A DNA stretch of 34,797 nucleotides from Spirochaetales bacterium (GTDB lineage: Bacteria > Spirochaetota > Spirochaetia > SZUA-6 > DRHE01): NCBI GenBank assembly GCA_030615505.1, contig JAUWZD010000044.1, forward strand, positions 1-34,797, read 5' to 3'. Under the pieces are notes generated by a model, which made no database searches, had not been told where the DNA came from, and saw nothing but the letters and a program-made list of their open reading frames with translations. Made by a program: the position numbers and the translations under genes. Shown piece by piece: positions 1-8,826 of the stretch. Each line of letters begins with the position of its first letter. The stretch's first letter is position 1.

Positions 1-1
1 C

Positions 2-2140
2 AGCACCCTTGTGAACAACGGCACACTGGAGCTTGACGGCTCTCAGGGCACCCAAACCATCACAACTATGGATATTGACAGCGGGCTTGTGCTTTACAAC
101 GGTGCTGCAGGCGGTACGGTACGCCTTACCCAGTTCTTCAATCTTGAAATCAACCAGGCAGGGCAGACTTTTACTCTTAATGCTGCCATAGACATAGACG
201 GAGACCTATTACTCACCGCAGGGACGCTTGATGTGTCTGGGTCTAACTTCCAGATTACTATCTCCGGTAACTGGATCAATGCCGGTGGCACCTTTACTCC
301 CCGCCAGGGCACTGTAATCTTCAACAAAGCCGCAGGAGTCATTCAGATCTGGGGGGACAACTCCTGGTACATCTTCGATTGCCAGATCGACGGAATCACG
401 ATTGAGTTTGAGCCGGGGCGAACCCAGACTATGGTGAACGTAGCTGGGGCAACGTTCCGAATACTCGCCACTCCCCCGGGAGCGCCACCAGTCAACGCCA
501 ACACTATCACCCTGACCTCAATCGGGGCTGCGTCACAGTGGAATTTTACCCTGAATCCGCAGGCTGTGCTGGACATGATGAACGTCGTCCTTTACTGGTC
601 GAATGCTACACCGTACAACATCACTACACCTGCAGGGGTGGACACGACCGACCCGAGCAACAGCGGCTGGTACAATACGGTACCGGTCATCGACAACTGG
701 ACGGAAGATCTTGATAACAACGGGAAGATCGAACGGATTCGGGTACAGGTCCAGGTTAATATTAATTACGATTTCAGTGATTTTTCCGTCAGTGTGGATG
801 GATACGACTTGGACTTTACAGTCAATCCTCCCTATGCCTTCTCGTCGGTTCCCGCTAACCCGGATATGTTCTATATCCATCTGGTAGAAAAACCTTATCT
901 GGATACTGATGTGACGCCCTCCTGGCAGATTACGAACAACACGTCATTAAAGGATACAGCGACTGGATCATATCTGGTAATTATTGATGCCCTCACTCCA
1001 TCGGTCAAAGATTTGGCATCACCCATCATCGGCTACACCCTGGCTGTGGCGGATAAGGATGAGATTTTCGTGCATTTTTCAGAGCCAGTAGAAACACCGG
1101 GAGGTGGACCTCTTGTTCTTCCAGATTTTAATACCACCGATTATACAGGAGCTGCCGGTATTACAGGATTTACACCAATTACAACTTCCGGCGCGGGTAC
1201 TAAGGAGGTTCTTCTTACACTTAGTGGTAATGTGACCGCTGATGAGATTGAATCGCAAGAAATCATCACCGTTAGAGCCCTTCAAGATCAGGCTGCAGTT
1301 CCTAATATAATACCTCTTCTACTCAGAACCCATCGTGTGTCCGATGTTGGTCTTGGCCTCGTGGGCAACGGCGTAATGGAACCGCTCTGGGCTCGTGATG
1401 AAACACAAAGGGACCCAGTCCTGGGCGGAATCGGCCTTATACGGGACTTTGATGGTACAGGCTCACTAAAGGATCAGGATATTACTCTACAGGCTCATAT
1501 ACATAATGATATCCTTACTAACCCAAATACAGAGCTTCACTTTGATGTCAATATACCTTCGTCTTTAAAACTGAATAAGTTGTGGCTGCCGACGTTCAAT
1601 ACGTCAAATTATAATGGCCTGGTTGCTTATCCTAACGGAGATGCACGATCCGTTGTTGATACAAATATAAGCACACAACTAAGAAATTTTATAATTCCTT
1701 CCAGTGATTCAGAAATCCAAAACGGCGCATTGGTTGAGCTCTTCTTCGAATTTACTGCAATTAATCTCTACTGCGGGAGACTTCTCAACCCCAATGCCGG
1801 CAACTGGTATCGATATGTGAGACCATGGTCCTTCTATATCCGATTTATCGGCCAGAGGGGAGACGTTACTATTTTAAGCAATGTAATCAACCCTGCCCGC
1901 GGCGAGACCACAAAACTTAACTACGTACTGCCCAAATCCGGAATGGTGACTATAAATGTCTTTGACCTTAAGGGTGATATAGTGGATGTCCTTTACCGCG
2001 GGCGAAGAGATGCGGGTGATTACACAACCACATGGGACGGAAGGAACCGGGGCGGACGGATTGTAGCCCGGGGCGTGTACTTTATAAAAGTCGTGGGCCC
2101 CGGAATTAATGAGATCAGGAAAGTGCTTGTTGTAAAATAG
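2..2140 (+). CDS. Large beta-rich surface/secreted protein with FlgD-like Ig C-terminus (5' truncated by window edge)
   Basis: The reading frame is already open at base 2, so the N-terminus and any signal peptide lie outside the window; the GTG at 11 is only the first internal start-like codon. Visible are about 710 residues. The first third has Gly/Thr/Asn-rich strand repeats of the kind 'LTAGTLDVSG...ISGNWINAGGTFTP..GTVIF', typical of beta-helix or adhesin-like surface proteins. The middle carries 'IGYTLAVADKDEIFVHFSEPV', resembling bacterial Ig/cadherin-like domains. The last ~90 residues (ILSNVINPARGE to VLVVK) match FlgD-type Ig domains common at the ends of large spirochaetal and FCB secreted proteins. 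It is a paralogue of the gene at 2373-6797, aligning with it from the repeats to the C-terminus. Secretion is inferred from the family. The exact function (adhesion, sheath, matrix) cannot be read from sequence. Confidence 0.8.
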   Translation, partial: STLVNNGTLELDGSQGTQTITTMDIDSGLVLYNGAAGGTVRLTQFFNLEINQAGQTFTLNAAIDIDGDLLLTAGTLDVSGSNFQITISGNWINAGGTFTPRQGTVIFNKAAGVIQIWGDNSWYIFDCQIDGITIEFEPGRTQTMVNVAGATFRILATPPGAPPVNANTITLTSIGAASQWNFTLNPQAVLDMMNVVLYWSNATPYNITTPAGVDTTDPSNSGWYNTVPVIDNWTEDLDNNGKIERIRVQVQVNINYDFSDFSVSVDGYDLDFTVNPPYAFSSVPANPDMFYIHLVEKPYLDTDVTPSWQITNNTSLKDTATGSYLVIIDALTPSVKDLASPIIGYTLAVADKDEIFVHFSEPVETPGGGPLVLPDFNTTDYTGAAGITGFTPITTSGAGTKEVLLTLSGNVTADEIESQEIITVRALQDQAAVPNIIPLLLRTHRVSDVGLGLVGNGVMEPLWARDETQRDPVLGGIGLIRDFDGTGSLKDQDITLQAHIHNDILTNPNTELHFDVNIPSSLKLNKLWLPTFNTSNYNGLVAYPNGDARSVVDTNISTQLRNFIIPSSDSEIQNGALVELFFEFTAINLYCGRLLNPNAGNWYRYVRPWSFYIRFIGQRGDVTILSNVINPARGETTKLNYVLPKSGMVTINVFDLKGDIVDVLYRGRRDAGDYTTTWDGRNRGGRIVARGVYFIKVVGPGINEIRKVLVVK

Positions 2141-2296
2141 CACCCATTCGGTATAAGAACAATATGTTATTTACAGTTCCACACCACATGTGCTAATTTA
2201 TATTCAGGCCATTTTAATCCACCTGAAACAATTCTTTTATTCGGGCGGATTTTATACTAATAAGCGGTACAACAAACCTGGTAGTTAAATCTAAAA

Positions 2297-2324
2297 TTGA
2301 TAAATTACAGGAAAGAACTATAGT
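2297..2324 (+). promoter_or_regulatory. Candidate sigma70 promoter of the second surface-protein gene
   Basis: TTGATA (2297-2302), 16-nt spacer, TATAGT (2319-2324). The predicted transcript starts near 2331 and leaves a leader of about 42 nt with an AAAGGA Shine-Dalgarno at 2361-2366, 6 nt before the TTG start. The rest of the 2141-2372 spacer holds only a weak hairpin (TTCAGG 2203-2208 with CCTGAA 2222-2227) that could terminate the upstream gene. Confidence 0.45.
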
Positions 2325-2372
2325 GATAATATGAGACAAAGGACAGATAAATAATCGGTAAAAGGATTTAAA

Positions 2373-4268
2373 TTGAGCAAGTTCATCAGGATTTCAAATA
2401 TTTTGCTAATACTCTCCATGCCTTTATATTTTGCACATGCTGTACCTTATATATGGGATGGTGGTGGGGATAATGTAAGCTGGAACGATCCATTTAACTG
2501 GGATTTGAACATCGGTTTTCCTGATGATAATACCGATACGGCAACCATAAATATCGTAGCAAACGTCAGTATGAATGTCGGGGCTGGAGTAACTATAGGA
2601 GAATTAACTGTTGATACTGCTAATGCAGTATTAACCTTTAACGGTAATATGACTGTCGATGACGCCGGACCGCTTTGGGGAGATGTAATTATAGGAAGTG
2701 CCGCTGCTAATACGGGTACGGTAATATTAAACGGCAATAACCTGTCACTTGATGGAGACATGCTGATATTAGCAGGGGGCACTTTGGATGCCTCTGCTGC
2801 CGGAAGTGATATAACAAGTCAGGAAGACTGGAGAAATTTTGGCAGTTTTCTGTGCGGTACCAACACTGTTACCTTCAGCGGAAACGACGACCCCCAGAGA
2901 GTACGTTCCGGAGGGGATAATTTCTACGACATCACGGTAAACAAAACGGTTAAAACAGACACATTACAGTTTACAGCCAATCTGACCCAGGCGGTGGGGG
3001 GCGCTCTTTCCTTCACAGGGGGCGAGATAGACTTAAACGGCAACATCTGGACACTAGGTGCGGCTATAAACGTTACGGCAGACACACAGTTTACGGTGGG
3101 AGCAGGCACGCTTGACGGCATCACCAATAATGTGAACATCACCTTTAACGGGGGAGACATATCCGTTGCAGGCGGAGGGAGAATTAGAAACAATGACTTT
3201 ACGGTAACGGATAACGGGGTAGCGCCGGATACCGCTCTCACAATGACCGGAACAGGGGGGGTGGACGCTATTGGAAATATGCTCATCCAGGCGCCTGTCT
3301 CACTGGTGGACGGCAGCCTGCGGACAAGCGGTACTTTCACAGTTGATGATGCGCTTGTCACTAACGGAAGTGTTAGAGGCACTGGAACAGGGGGCGTAAG
3401 GGTAGTGGGGGCGGCAAATCCTTCAACGATTAACGGGGATGTAACTTTAGCCAACGGGAACTTCGATGTAGACGGCAACCTTGCTGTGGGAGCAACCTAC
3501 ACTTTACAGATAACAGGGAACGGCTCTTTCATAGTAGACGGCACAACAAACAACTCAGGCACAATACAGACGGGCAATGGAGCCTCTACATTTACGGGAA
3601 ATGTAGACTCAAGCGGAACAATCAACATCGGGGGCACGGGCCTGGTAACCTTGAGCGGCACATACGGGGCAGTTACATCCACCGGAACTGTGGCCATGCT
3701 GAGCACGGGTAATGTGCTCTTTGTGGGAAACTCCACATTCACCGGAGGCACCCTTACAGGTAACCCTGTAGGAGGGCAGGATCCCACTATTGAGTTTCAG
3801 GGGAATGTAGTATTCGGAACATTCACCCATAACAGCGATGTGGTTCAGTTCTCAGGAGCAAGCTCACCCCAGACCTTTGACTCAAACGCCCAAGTGCTTT
3901 CTACAACCAATATAGTAAAGACCGCAGGAGCAAATTTTGTACGATTGACCTCGGCTCTCAACACAACAGGCGGCGCCCTGACCATAACAACAGGAAGATT
4001 AGACTTTAACGGCTTTACCCTTACTGCAGGAGACATAACAATAGGGGCGGCAGGCACACTGGATGCCTCAGGAGCCGGAGAGAATATAACCGTGCAGGGG
4101 GACTGGAGCAACGGAGGGATATTCCTTTGCGGGAATAACACTATTACTTTTAACGGAGGTGTTATTCAGAACGTTGATGCGGGTGGTTTTGGCTTAGGTA
4201 AATTATTCCGCAATATTGTGGCTAATGGTGCAGGCACTACCTTCCGGCTTATTGGTTCTGACTGCTGA
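2373..4268 (+). CDS. Secreted beta-helix repeat protein, N-terminal part ended by an in-frame TGA
   Basis: Starts at TTG 2373, chosen because AAAGGA lies 6 nt upstream and because it gives a clean signal peptide: MSKF, a hydrophobic core (ILLILSMPLYF), then AHA before the mature VPYIWDGGG. About 600 residues of repeats follow, with recurring blocks such as 'GTLDASAAGSDITSQEDW...CGTNTVTFSG' and 'GTLDASGAGENITVQGDW...CGNNTITFNG', typical of beta-helix adhesin-like proteins. Translation stops at TGA 4266-4268, in the middle of a repeat and without any C-terminal domain. The same frame continues open to 6797 with the same repeat style, so this is very probably the front part of one ~1474-codon gene. 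Runs of 6-7 G (for example 3255-3261) are present in the coding sequence. Confidence 0.75.
   Translation: MSKFIRISNILLILSMPLYFAHAVPYIWDGGGDNVSWNDPFNWDLNIGFPDDNTDTATINIVANVSMNVGAGVTIGELTVDTANAVLTFNGNMTVDDAGPLWGDVIIGSAAANTGTVILNGNNLSLDGDMLILAGGTLDASAAGSDITSQEDWRNFGSFLCGTNTVTFSGNDDPQRVRSGGDNFYDITVNKTVKTDTLQFTANLTQAVGGALSFTGGEIDLNGNIWTLGAAINVTADTQFTVGAGTLDGITNNVNITFNGGDISVAGGGRIRNNDFTVTDNGVAPDTALTMTGTGGVDAIGNMLIQAPVSLVDGSLRTSGTFTVDDALVTNGSVRGTGTGGVRVVGAANPSTINGDVTLANGNFDVDGNLAVGATYTLQITGNGSFIVDGTTNNSGTIQTGNGASTFTGNVDSSGTINIGGTGLVTLSGTYGAVTSTGTVAMLSTGNVLFVGNSTFTGGTLTGNPVGGQDPTIEFQGNVVFGTFTHNSDVVQFSGASSPQTFDSNAQVLSTTNIVKTAGANFVRLTSALNTTGGALTITTGRLDFNGFTLTAGDITIGAAGTLDASGAGENITVQGDWSNGGIFLCGNNTITFNGGVIQNVDAGGFGLGKLFRNIVANGAGTTFRLIGSDC
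4266..4268 (+). other. In-frame TGA interrupting a giant surface-protein gene
   Basis: Codons read GAC TGC TGA ATA TTA GGA ACT. The frame of the upstream part (2373) and of the downstream part (4305) is identical, and nothing but this one stop separates them. There is no Shine-Dalgarno or promoter before ATG 4305 and no signal peptide after it. A nonsense mutation, an assembly or sequencing error, or programmed readthrough are the options. A selenocysteine signal is not evident. Confidence 0.85.
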
Positions 4269-4304
4269 ATATTAGGAACTCTCACCCTGTCAGGCACAGC
4301 CTCC

Positions 4305-6797
4305 ATGGATATAAACGGTAGGAGCATCAATCTGAACGATAATTTAACTATTAACCTCGGTTCCACCTGGACTCCCGGCGCAGGCACACTCACACTTGAG
4401 GCTGCACTCACTTTAACGGATAACACAGGCGGCCCGCAGAATCTGGGGAATGTGACAGTAGACGCCAATCCCGTTACCCAGGCTACGGCAGTAGGAGTAA
4501 CCGATCTTACAATCACCGCCGGAGCCCAACTGAACTCAGCCGGATTTGATCTCTATGTCTCCGGTGATTGGAATAAAAATGCCGGCGGAACCTTTACGCC
4601 GGGCGGAAATACTGTATATTTTAACGGAAACAGCACTCTATCAAATGATGAGACCTTCAATAATCTTACGATCCAGGGAGGCGCAACACTTGATATCGTC
4701 GCACGTAATTTAACGGTCACCGGGGCCTACAATAACCAGAGCACACTCCGCAGAAACGCGGCAGCTACAGCTCCACAGGATAACAACTCGGGCAGAGTTA
4801 TTTACTATGGAGCTGCCGGGACAATTCAGGATTATGGTGCCGGAAATGACTATTACGACCTGGAGATAGAAGGCGCCGGGGCTTTCTCTATAGGTGCAGG
4901 AAACGATCTTGATATCGCATGCGATCTCTTTATAACCGGGGGATCGCTAGATGCAAATGGCCGGACCATAACAATAGTTCGTGACTTCGACAGCTCAGGC
5001 GGAGGCACCTTTACCCATAGTAACGGAGAGGTCGTCTTTATCGATGCAGCAACCACATCGACCGTACGCGGAAACAACACATTCTATAATTTTACATGCA
5101 TTATACCGAATGCCACTATCGAATTTGAAGCAGCAGCAACCCAGACCATAGATACAGGCGGAACATTTCAGATACAGGGCAGTGGTGCAGGAACTGAAGT
5201 TACACTTAACTCAACCGCCGCTCCTGCATGGTGGTTTATTGATATGCTGCCCGGTTCATTTATCGATATGCAGTTTGTTTTTGTAAACGACAGTAACGCA
5301 ACAGCACATCCTATTCCGTTTCCTCTTGATGTCACCACCAATGGAAATTGCCCTGGGTGGATCCTCTGGGTGGGGATTCAAAATAGTTATACAGAAGATA
5401 GCGATACTAACGGTAAAATTAATCGTATAAGAATTGTGGCTGACGCATCTGTTAATGATGATTTTTCTGACTTCACGGCGGTTGTTACTGGTTATCAAGT
5501 CACAGGATATGATACAGGACTTATTGCTTTAGATGATACTTTCTATATTAACCTGGCAGAGGAATCCGTACTTGATACGGATGCCACGCCTGTATGGTTG
5601 ATTGAACCAGGCGGAAGTCTTTACGATTTTGGAGGTACCTATATTGTTACTTCCAATCCTCCTCCAGGGGGAGAGACGCCGACCGATGATGCTGATCCTG
5701 TAATCGGATATACCCTGGCCGTGGCGGATAAGGATGAGATTTTCGTGCATTTTTCAGAGCCGGTATATGATACGCTTCCGAGCGGCGGAATCGTTGATGC
5801 AGCAAACTTTAACTATGCCGGAGCTGCTGCGGTTGCTAGTATAACCAGAATAACGTCCAGCGGGAACGGTACGAAAGAAGTCCTGCTGCATATGAGCGCC
5901 AATATCACAGCCTCTGACATTGTAGCCCAGACCAACCTTAATATCACTGTTGAAGACCAGGTTGGTCAAAACCTTATTAACCCCAACAACCGCGTATCAG
6001 ACGTTGGTATCGGTCTTGTAGGAAACGGTATCATGGAACCCCTCTGGGTCCGGGATGAAACATTGAGGGATTCAACACTGGGCGGAATCGGTTTTATAAA
6101 GAACTTTGACGGCAGCAAGTGGCTCAGGGATCAAAATATTACCCTTCAGGCGCATCTTCATAACACTCTGGCTGCCGCAGTGGGCACAAAGCTATATTTT
6201 GACAGTGATGTGCCATCCTCTTTAATTAACAATGGATTGTGGCTGCCCGATTCCACGGGAGTGTACGGACTTGTACCCGGCTCAAATCCCAATGACAAGA
6301 ATATTACCGAAACATCTATAAACGGACAGCTGCTGGACTTTTTAATTCCGGAATCCACAGCCGGTTTCAGCGACGGAGAGCTTGTAGGCTTCTTTTTTGG
6401 GCTTCCGGCCGCCCCGAACCTATTCCTCGTCCGGCTTACCAATGATTCAGCAAGTGACTGGTACCGCTATGTCAGACCCTGGGGCTTCTATATTCGGGAT
6501 GTTCGCCGGCAGAGGAAAAATGTCAGTATCTTAAGCAATGTCATCAACCCTGCCCACGGTGAGACCGCAAAGCTCCACTATGTGATGCTTAAATCCGGCA
6601 TGGTGAGCATTAATGTGTTCGACCTAAAGGGGGATATAGTGGATGTGCTTTACCGCGGGCGAAAGGATGCCGGTGATTACACAACCACATGGGACGGAAG
6701 GAACCGCGGCGGGAGGATTGTAGCCCGGGGTGTGTACTTCATTAAAGTTATCGGCCCCGGAATCAACGAGATCCGCAAGGTGCTGGTAGTCAAATAA
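4305..6797 (+). CDS. Surface protein, C-terminal part (same frame as 2373-4268; probably one interrupted gene)
   Basis: The open frame extends back to 4269, directly after the TGA; ATG 4305 is merely the first ATG and has no ribosome-binding site. The order is: beta-strand repeats (about residues 1-330), an intermediate region with 'DSDTNGKINRIRI', an Ig/cadherin-like block containing 'IGYTLAVADKDEIFVHFSEPV', a conserved block 'GNGIMEPLWVRDETLRDSTLGGIG', and a FlgD-like Ig domain ending RKVLVVK. It is strongly similar to the gene at 2-2140, and the last ~90 codons are nearly identical even at DNA level. Without the N-terminal part it lacks an export signal, so if the TGA is real this segment is likely not made or not exported. 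The family suggests an outer-surface or extracellular location. Confidence 0.75.
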   Translation: MDINGRSINLNDNLTINLGSTWTPGAGTLTLEAALTLTDNTGGPQNLGNVTVDANPVTQATAVGVTDLTITAGAQLNSAGFDLYVSGDWNKNAGGTFTPGGNTVYFNGNSTLSNDETFNNLTIQGGATLDIVARNLTVTGAYNNQSTLRRNAAATAPQDNNSGRVIYYGAAGTIQDYGAGNDYYDLEIEGAGAFSIGAGNDLDIACDLFITGGSLDANGRTITIVRDFDSSGGGTFTHSNGEVVFIDAATTSTVRGNNTFYNFTCIIPNATIEFEAAATQTIDTGGTFQIQGSGAGTEVTLNSTAAPAWWFIDMLPGSFIDMQFVFVNDSNATAHPIPFPLDVTTNGNCPGWILWVGIQNSYTEDSDTNGKINRIRIVADASVNDDFSDFTAVVTGYQVTGYDTGLIALDDTFYINLAEESVLDTDATPVWLIEPGGSLYDFGGTYIVTSNPPPGGETPTDDADPVIGYTLAVADKDEIFVHFSEPVYDTLPSGGIVDAANFNYAGAAAVASITRITSSGNGTKEVLLHMSANITASDIVAQTNLNITVEDQVGQNLINPNNRVSDVGIGLVGNGIMEPLWVRDETLRDSTLGGIGFIKNFDGSKWLRDQNITLQAHLHNTLAAAVGTKLYFDSDVPSSLINNGLWLPDSTGVYGLVPGSNPNDKNITETSINGQLLDFLIPESTAGFSDGELVGFFFGLPAAPNLFLVRLTNDSASDWYRYVRPWGFYIRDVRRQRKNVSILSNVINPAHGETAKLHYVMLKSGMVSINVFDLKGDIVDVLYRGRKDAGDYTTTWDGRNRGGRIVARGVYFIKVIGPGINEIRKVLVVK

Positions 6798-6807
6798 GTC
6801 TCTGAAA

Positions 6808-7332
6808 ATGATCATGCTTCAAAACACACCATCGAGAATTTCTTTAATCGGGTTCATGGGATCGGGAAAAACTACCGTTGGACGGATGCTGGCCGGGAGG
6901 CTTAAGTATTCCTTTCTGGACTTAGACGACCTGGTTGAAGAAAATGCCGGAAAATCGATCCGTACTGTTTTTGCTGAACAGGGAGAGCGAGAGTTTCGAA
7001 AACTTGAAACAGAAGCCCTCTATAGTCTGACTGCCAGGAATAAGGTTGTAATTGCCACAGGCGGGGGTGCGGCTGTGCAGGAGGAGAATATGGCTTTTTT
7101 CAAGGAAAATTCTTTCACCCTCTATCTGGAGGTCTCGTTTGATGAGTTTTTGAGACGTACGGGTCAGGACCCGTATCGGCCACTGTTAAAAAGGGCCGAA
7201 AAGGAATTAAGGGGCCTCTATAATGCGCGCCTTCCCATATACAGAGAGCTTGGGCGAATCATAAAAACTGGCGGCAAATCTTCTCAGATCATTACAGATG
7301 AGATACTCACTCTACTGGGCTCAGATGGTTAA
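6808..7332 (+). CDS. aroK: Shikimate kinase
   Basis: Cytosolic enzyme that phosphorylates shikimate at the 3-OH with ATP, the fifth step of the chorismate pathway. The 174-residue length is normal. Walker A GFMGSGKT is at residues 15-22. The substrate/Mg aspartates lie in the 'LDLDD' strand (38-41), followed by 'FRKLE' and the Gly-rich ATGGGAA segment. The lid region carries Arg in 'RTGQDPYRPLL'. Two in-frame ATGs (6808, 6814) are possible and no Shine-Dalgarno is visible for either. It begins 10 nt after the surface-protein stop, so it may be co-transcribed with it, an odd pairing. No other aro gene is in the window. Confidence 0.95.
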   Translation: MIMLQNTPSRISLIGFMGSGKTTVGRMLAGRLKYSFLDLDDLVEENAGKSIRTVFAEQGEREFRKLETEALYSLTARNKVVIATGGGAAVQEENMAFFKENSFTLYLEVSFDEFLRRTGQDPYRPLLKRAEKELRGLYNARLPIYRELGRIIKTGGKSSQIITDEILTLLGSDG

Positions 7333-7349
7333 TTTTTTAACCCCATCTG
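7322..7349. terminator. Hairpin at the end of aroK, possible bidirectional termination site
   Basis: CAGATGG (7322-7328) pairs with CCATCTG (7343-7349). An inner TTAA/TTAA extension overlaps the aroK stop codon, with a two-C bulge. There is no U-run on either strand, so an intrinsic terminator is uncertain. It lies between the convergent aroK and DUF4143 ATPase genes. Confidence 0.3.
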
Positions 7350-7387
7350 GCAGTATCACGGCTCTTCGGACTGATAGTTAACGTATT

Positions 7388-8701
7388 TTAATCTGCCAGC
7401 ATGGTCCGTAGACATGGAAGAGCATACAAAGGGATGTTGTATGTTCTTCCATCACGTTTAAGATTGAGTAAGGTAGTACGAATAAGGGCTGGTGGTTGAA
7501 ACTGAGTATCAAAAGATTTCAAGCTCTTGCTTTTGGGGTTGATACCGGACTTGACCTCAAGCGGATAAATTTTGCCATTGCCTTCATAAAGAAAATCGAC
7601 CTCCGCCATTTTCCCTTCACTCCTCCAATAAAAAAGTGGCAGCCCTGAAATCTGCACAAGCTGTTGTGCTGCATAGTTCTCTACGAATGCCCCCGCATAT
7701 TCTTTGAAAAGTTTGTTGCCATGTGCTAATACATCTACTGGAATACCGGCCATTGCGCCCAATAGACCGACGTCAAGAGCATAAACCTTAAAACAACTTC
7801 TATCCATGTAGCCTTTGAGCGGATATTTTGCCACGCTGACTGAGAAAGCCTTATAGATCAGGCCGGTATCTTCAAGCCACTGAAGCGCACTTTCATAACC
7901 TCTGGCCCTGGCTCCTTTTTTTACTGCCGAAAACATGAACTTCTTGTTTTCCCTTGCTAAATGTGAGGGAATTGAATCCCAGATGAGCGAAAGCTTGGGG
8001 ATATCGGAAGCAGGCGCATGTTTCGCAAAATCCAGAATATACGCATTAATGATTTCTTTCTGTATGGCACGGACAGTTGAAAAATCTCTGCTTTGCACAT
8101 ATTCTTTGACCGCTTCCGGCATACCGCCTGTGAAATAGTATTTTTTAAGAATATCAACCAGATCTTCGTGGAAAGCCTGCGGCAGAGGAAGTGGTTGGCT
8201 CAACTCTGACAGCAACTTACGGTATCTGGACTCACCTGTGGCATCCAGAAACTCAAAAAAATTTAGGGGATAAAGATCAAGGAAGTTGACTTTGCCAACA
8301 GGAAATGACTTGGGTACAGAAAGTTTTACTCCAAGAAGTGATCCTGCTGCTGCTATATGAAATTCATTGACGTTTTCCTGAAAATATTTTAAAGAATTTA
8401 ACGCGTTATTGGATGCCTGGATTTCATCAAAAATAATAAGATCCCTGCCAGGATGAATTTCACTTCTCCTGTAGAGGCCTAAATCTTCGATGATTCTATG
8501 AGGGTCCAAATTCTTGTTGAAGAAATCATCGAGAGAGGCATCCTCTTCAAAATTGAAGTACAAAACGCTATTATACTCGTTTCTCCCAAATTCTTTGAGA
8601 ATATAGGTTTTGCCTGTCTGCCGGGCACCCTTAAGAAGAAGGGGTTTACGTCTGTTCGAGGATTTCCAGTTTAATAATTCTTCATAGATATCCCTTTTCA
8701 C
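7388..8701 (-). CDS. AAA-type ATPase with C-terminal DUF4143 domain
   Basis: A 437-residue member of the widespread 'ATP-binding protein, AAA_14 + DUF4143' family. Its biochemical role is poorly understood; it is often a stand-alone gene that moves between genomes. Walker A GARQTGKT is at 25-32, Walker B LIIFDE at 88-93, and a sensor-like 'AAAGSLLG' follows at about 117-124. The C-terminal 'AEVDFLY...PLEVKSG' carries the Asp and Glu-x-Lys spacing of a PD-(D/E)xK-like nuclease fold, as usual in DUF4143. The start is GTG 8701; AGGA lies close upstream and a promoter (-10 at 8709-8714) sits 7 nt before it. The flanking genes are unrelated. Confidence 0.9.
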   Translation of the reverse strand: MKRDIYEELLNWKSSNRRKPLLLKGARQTGKTYILKEFGRNEYNSVLYFNFEEDASLDDFFNKNLDPHRIIEDLGLYRRSEIHPGRDLIIFDEIQASNNALNSLKYFQENVNEFHIAAAGSLLGVKLSVPKSFPVGKVNFLDLYPLNFFEFLDATGESRYRKLLSELSQPLPLPQAFHEDLVDILKKYYFTGGMPEAVKEYVQSRDFSTVRAIQKEIINAYILDFAKHAPASDIPKLSLIWDSIPSHLARENKKFMFSAVKKGARARGYESALQWLEDTGLIYKAFSVSVAKYPLKGYMDRSCFKVYALDVGLLGAMAGIPVDVLAHGNKLFKEYAGAFVENYAAQQLVQISGLPLFYWRSEGKMAEVDFLYEGNGKIYPLEVKSGINPKSKSLKSFDTQFQPPALIRTTLLNLKRDGRTYNIPLYALPCLRTMLAD

Positions 8702-8708
8702 GCTTCCT

Positions 8709-8737
8709 ACTATAACTGGATTTCAATTGAAAAACAA
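8709..8737 (-). promoter_or_regulatory. Candidate promoter of the AAA/DUF4143 gene
   Basis: Reading the minus strand: TTGTTT (8737-8732), 17-nt spacer, TATAGT (8714-8709), then 7 nt to the GTG start. This would give an essentially leaderless transcript. Confidence 0.4.
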
Positions 8738-8826
8738 GATATTTCAAAGGGGTTTAGTGATGATATGCACAATTTTCCGAGGTATTATGTGTTGTTTTAC
8801 CATTTTTATGAATGATCTAATTTTAA

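Noticed and set aside
2924-3478. Long minus-strand ORF opposite the surface-protein gene
   Set aside because: A compositional shadow: Gly/Thr/Asn-rich repeats leave the reverse frame free of stops. Its translation is low-complexity Pro/Ser/Val.
4266-4268. Reassigned genetic code (TGA as Trp or Gly)
   Set aside because: TGA ends several intact, normal-length genes here (serS, osmC-like, rhomboid, carD, ispD).
4266-4320. TGA read as selenocysteine
   Set aside because: Only a 4-bp stem (CTGT/ACAG) can form near the expected place for a bacterial SECIS element, the protein is a structural repeat protein with no redox motif, and no sel genes are in view.
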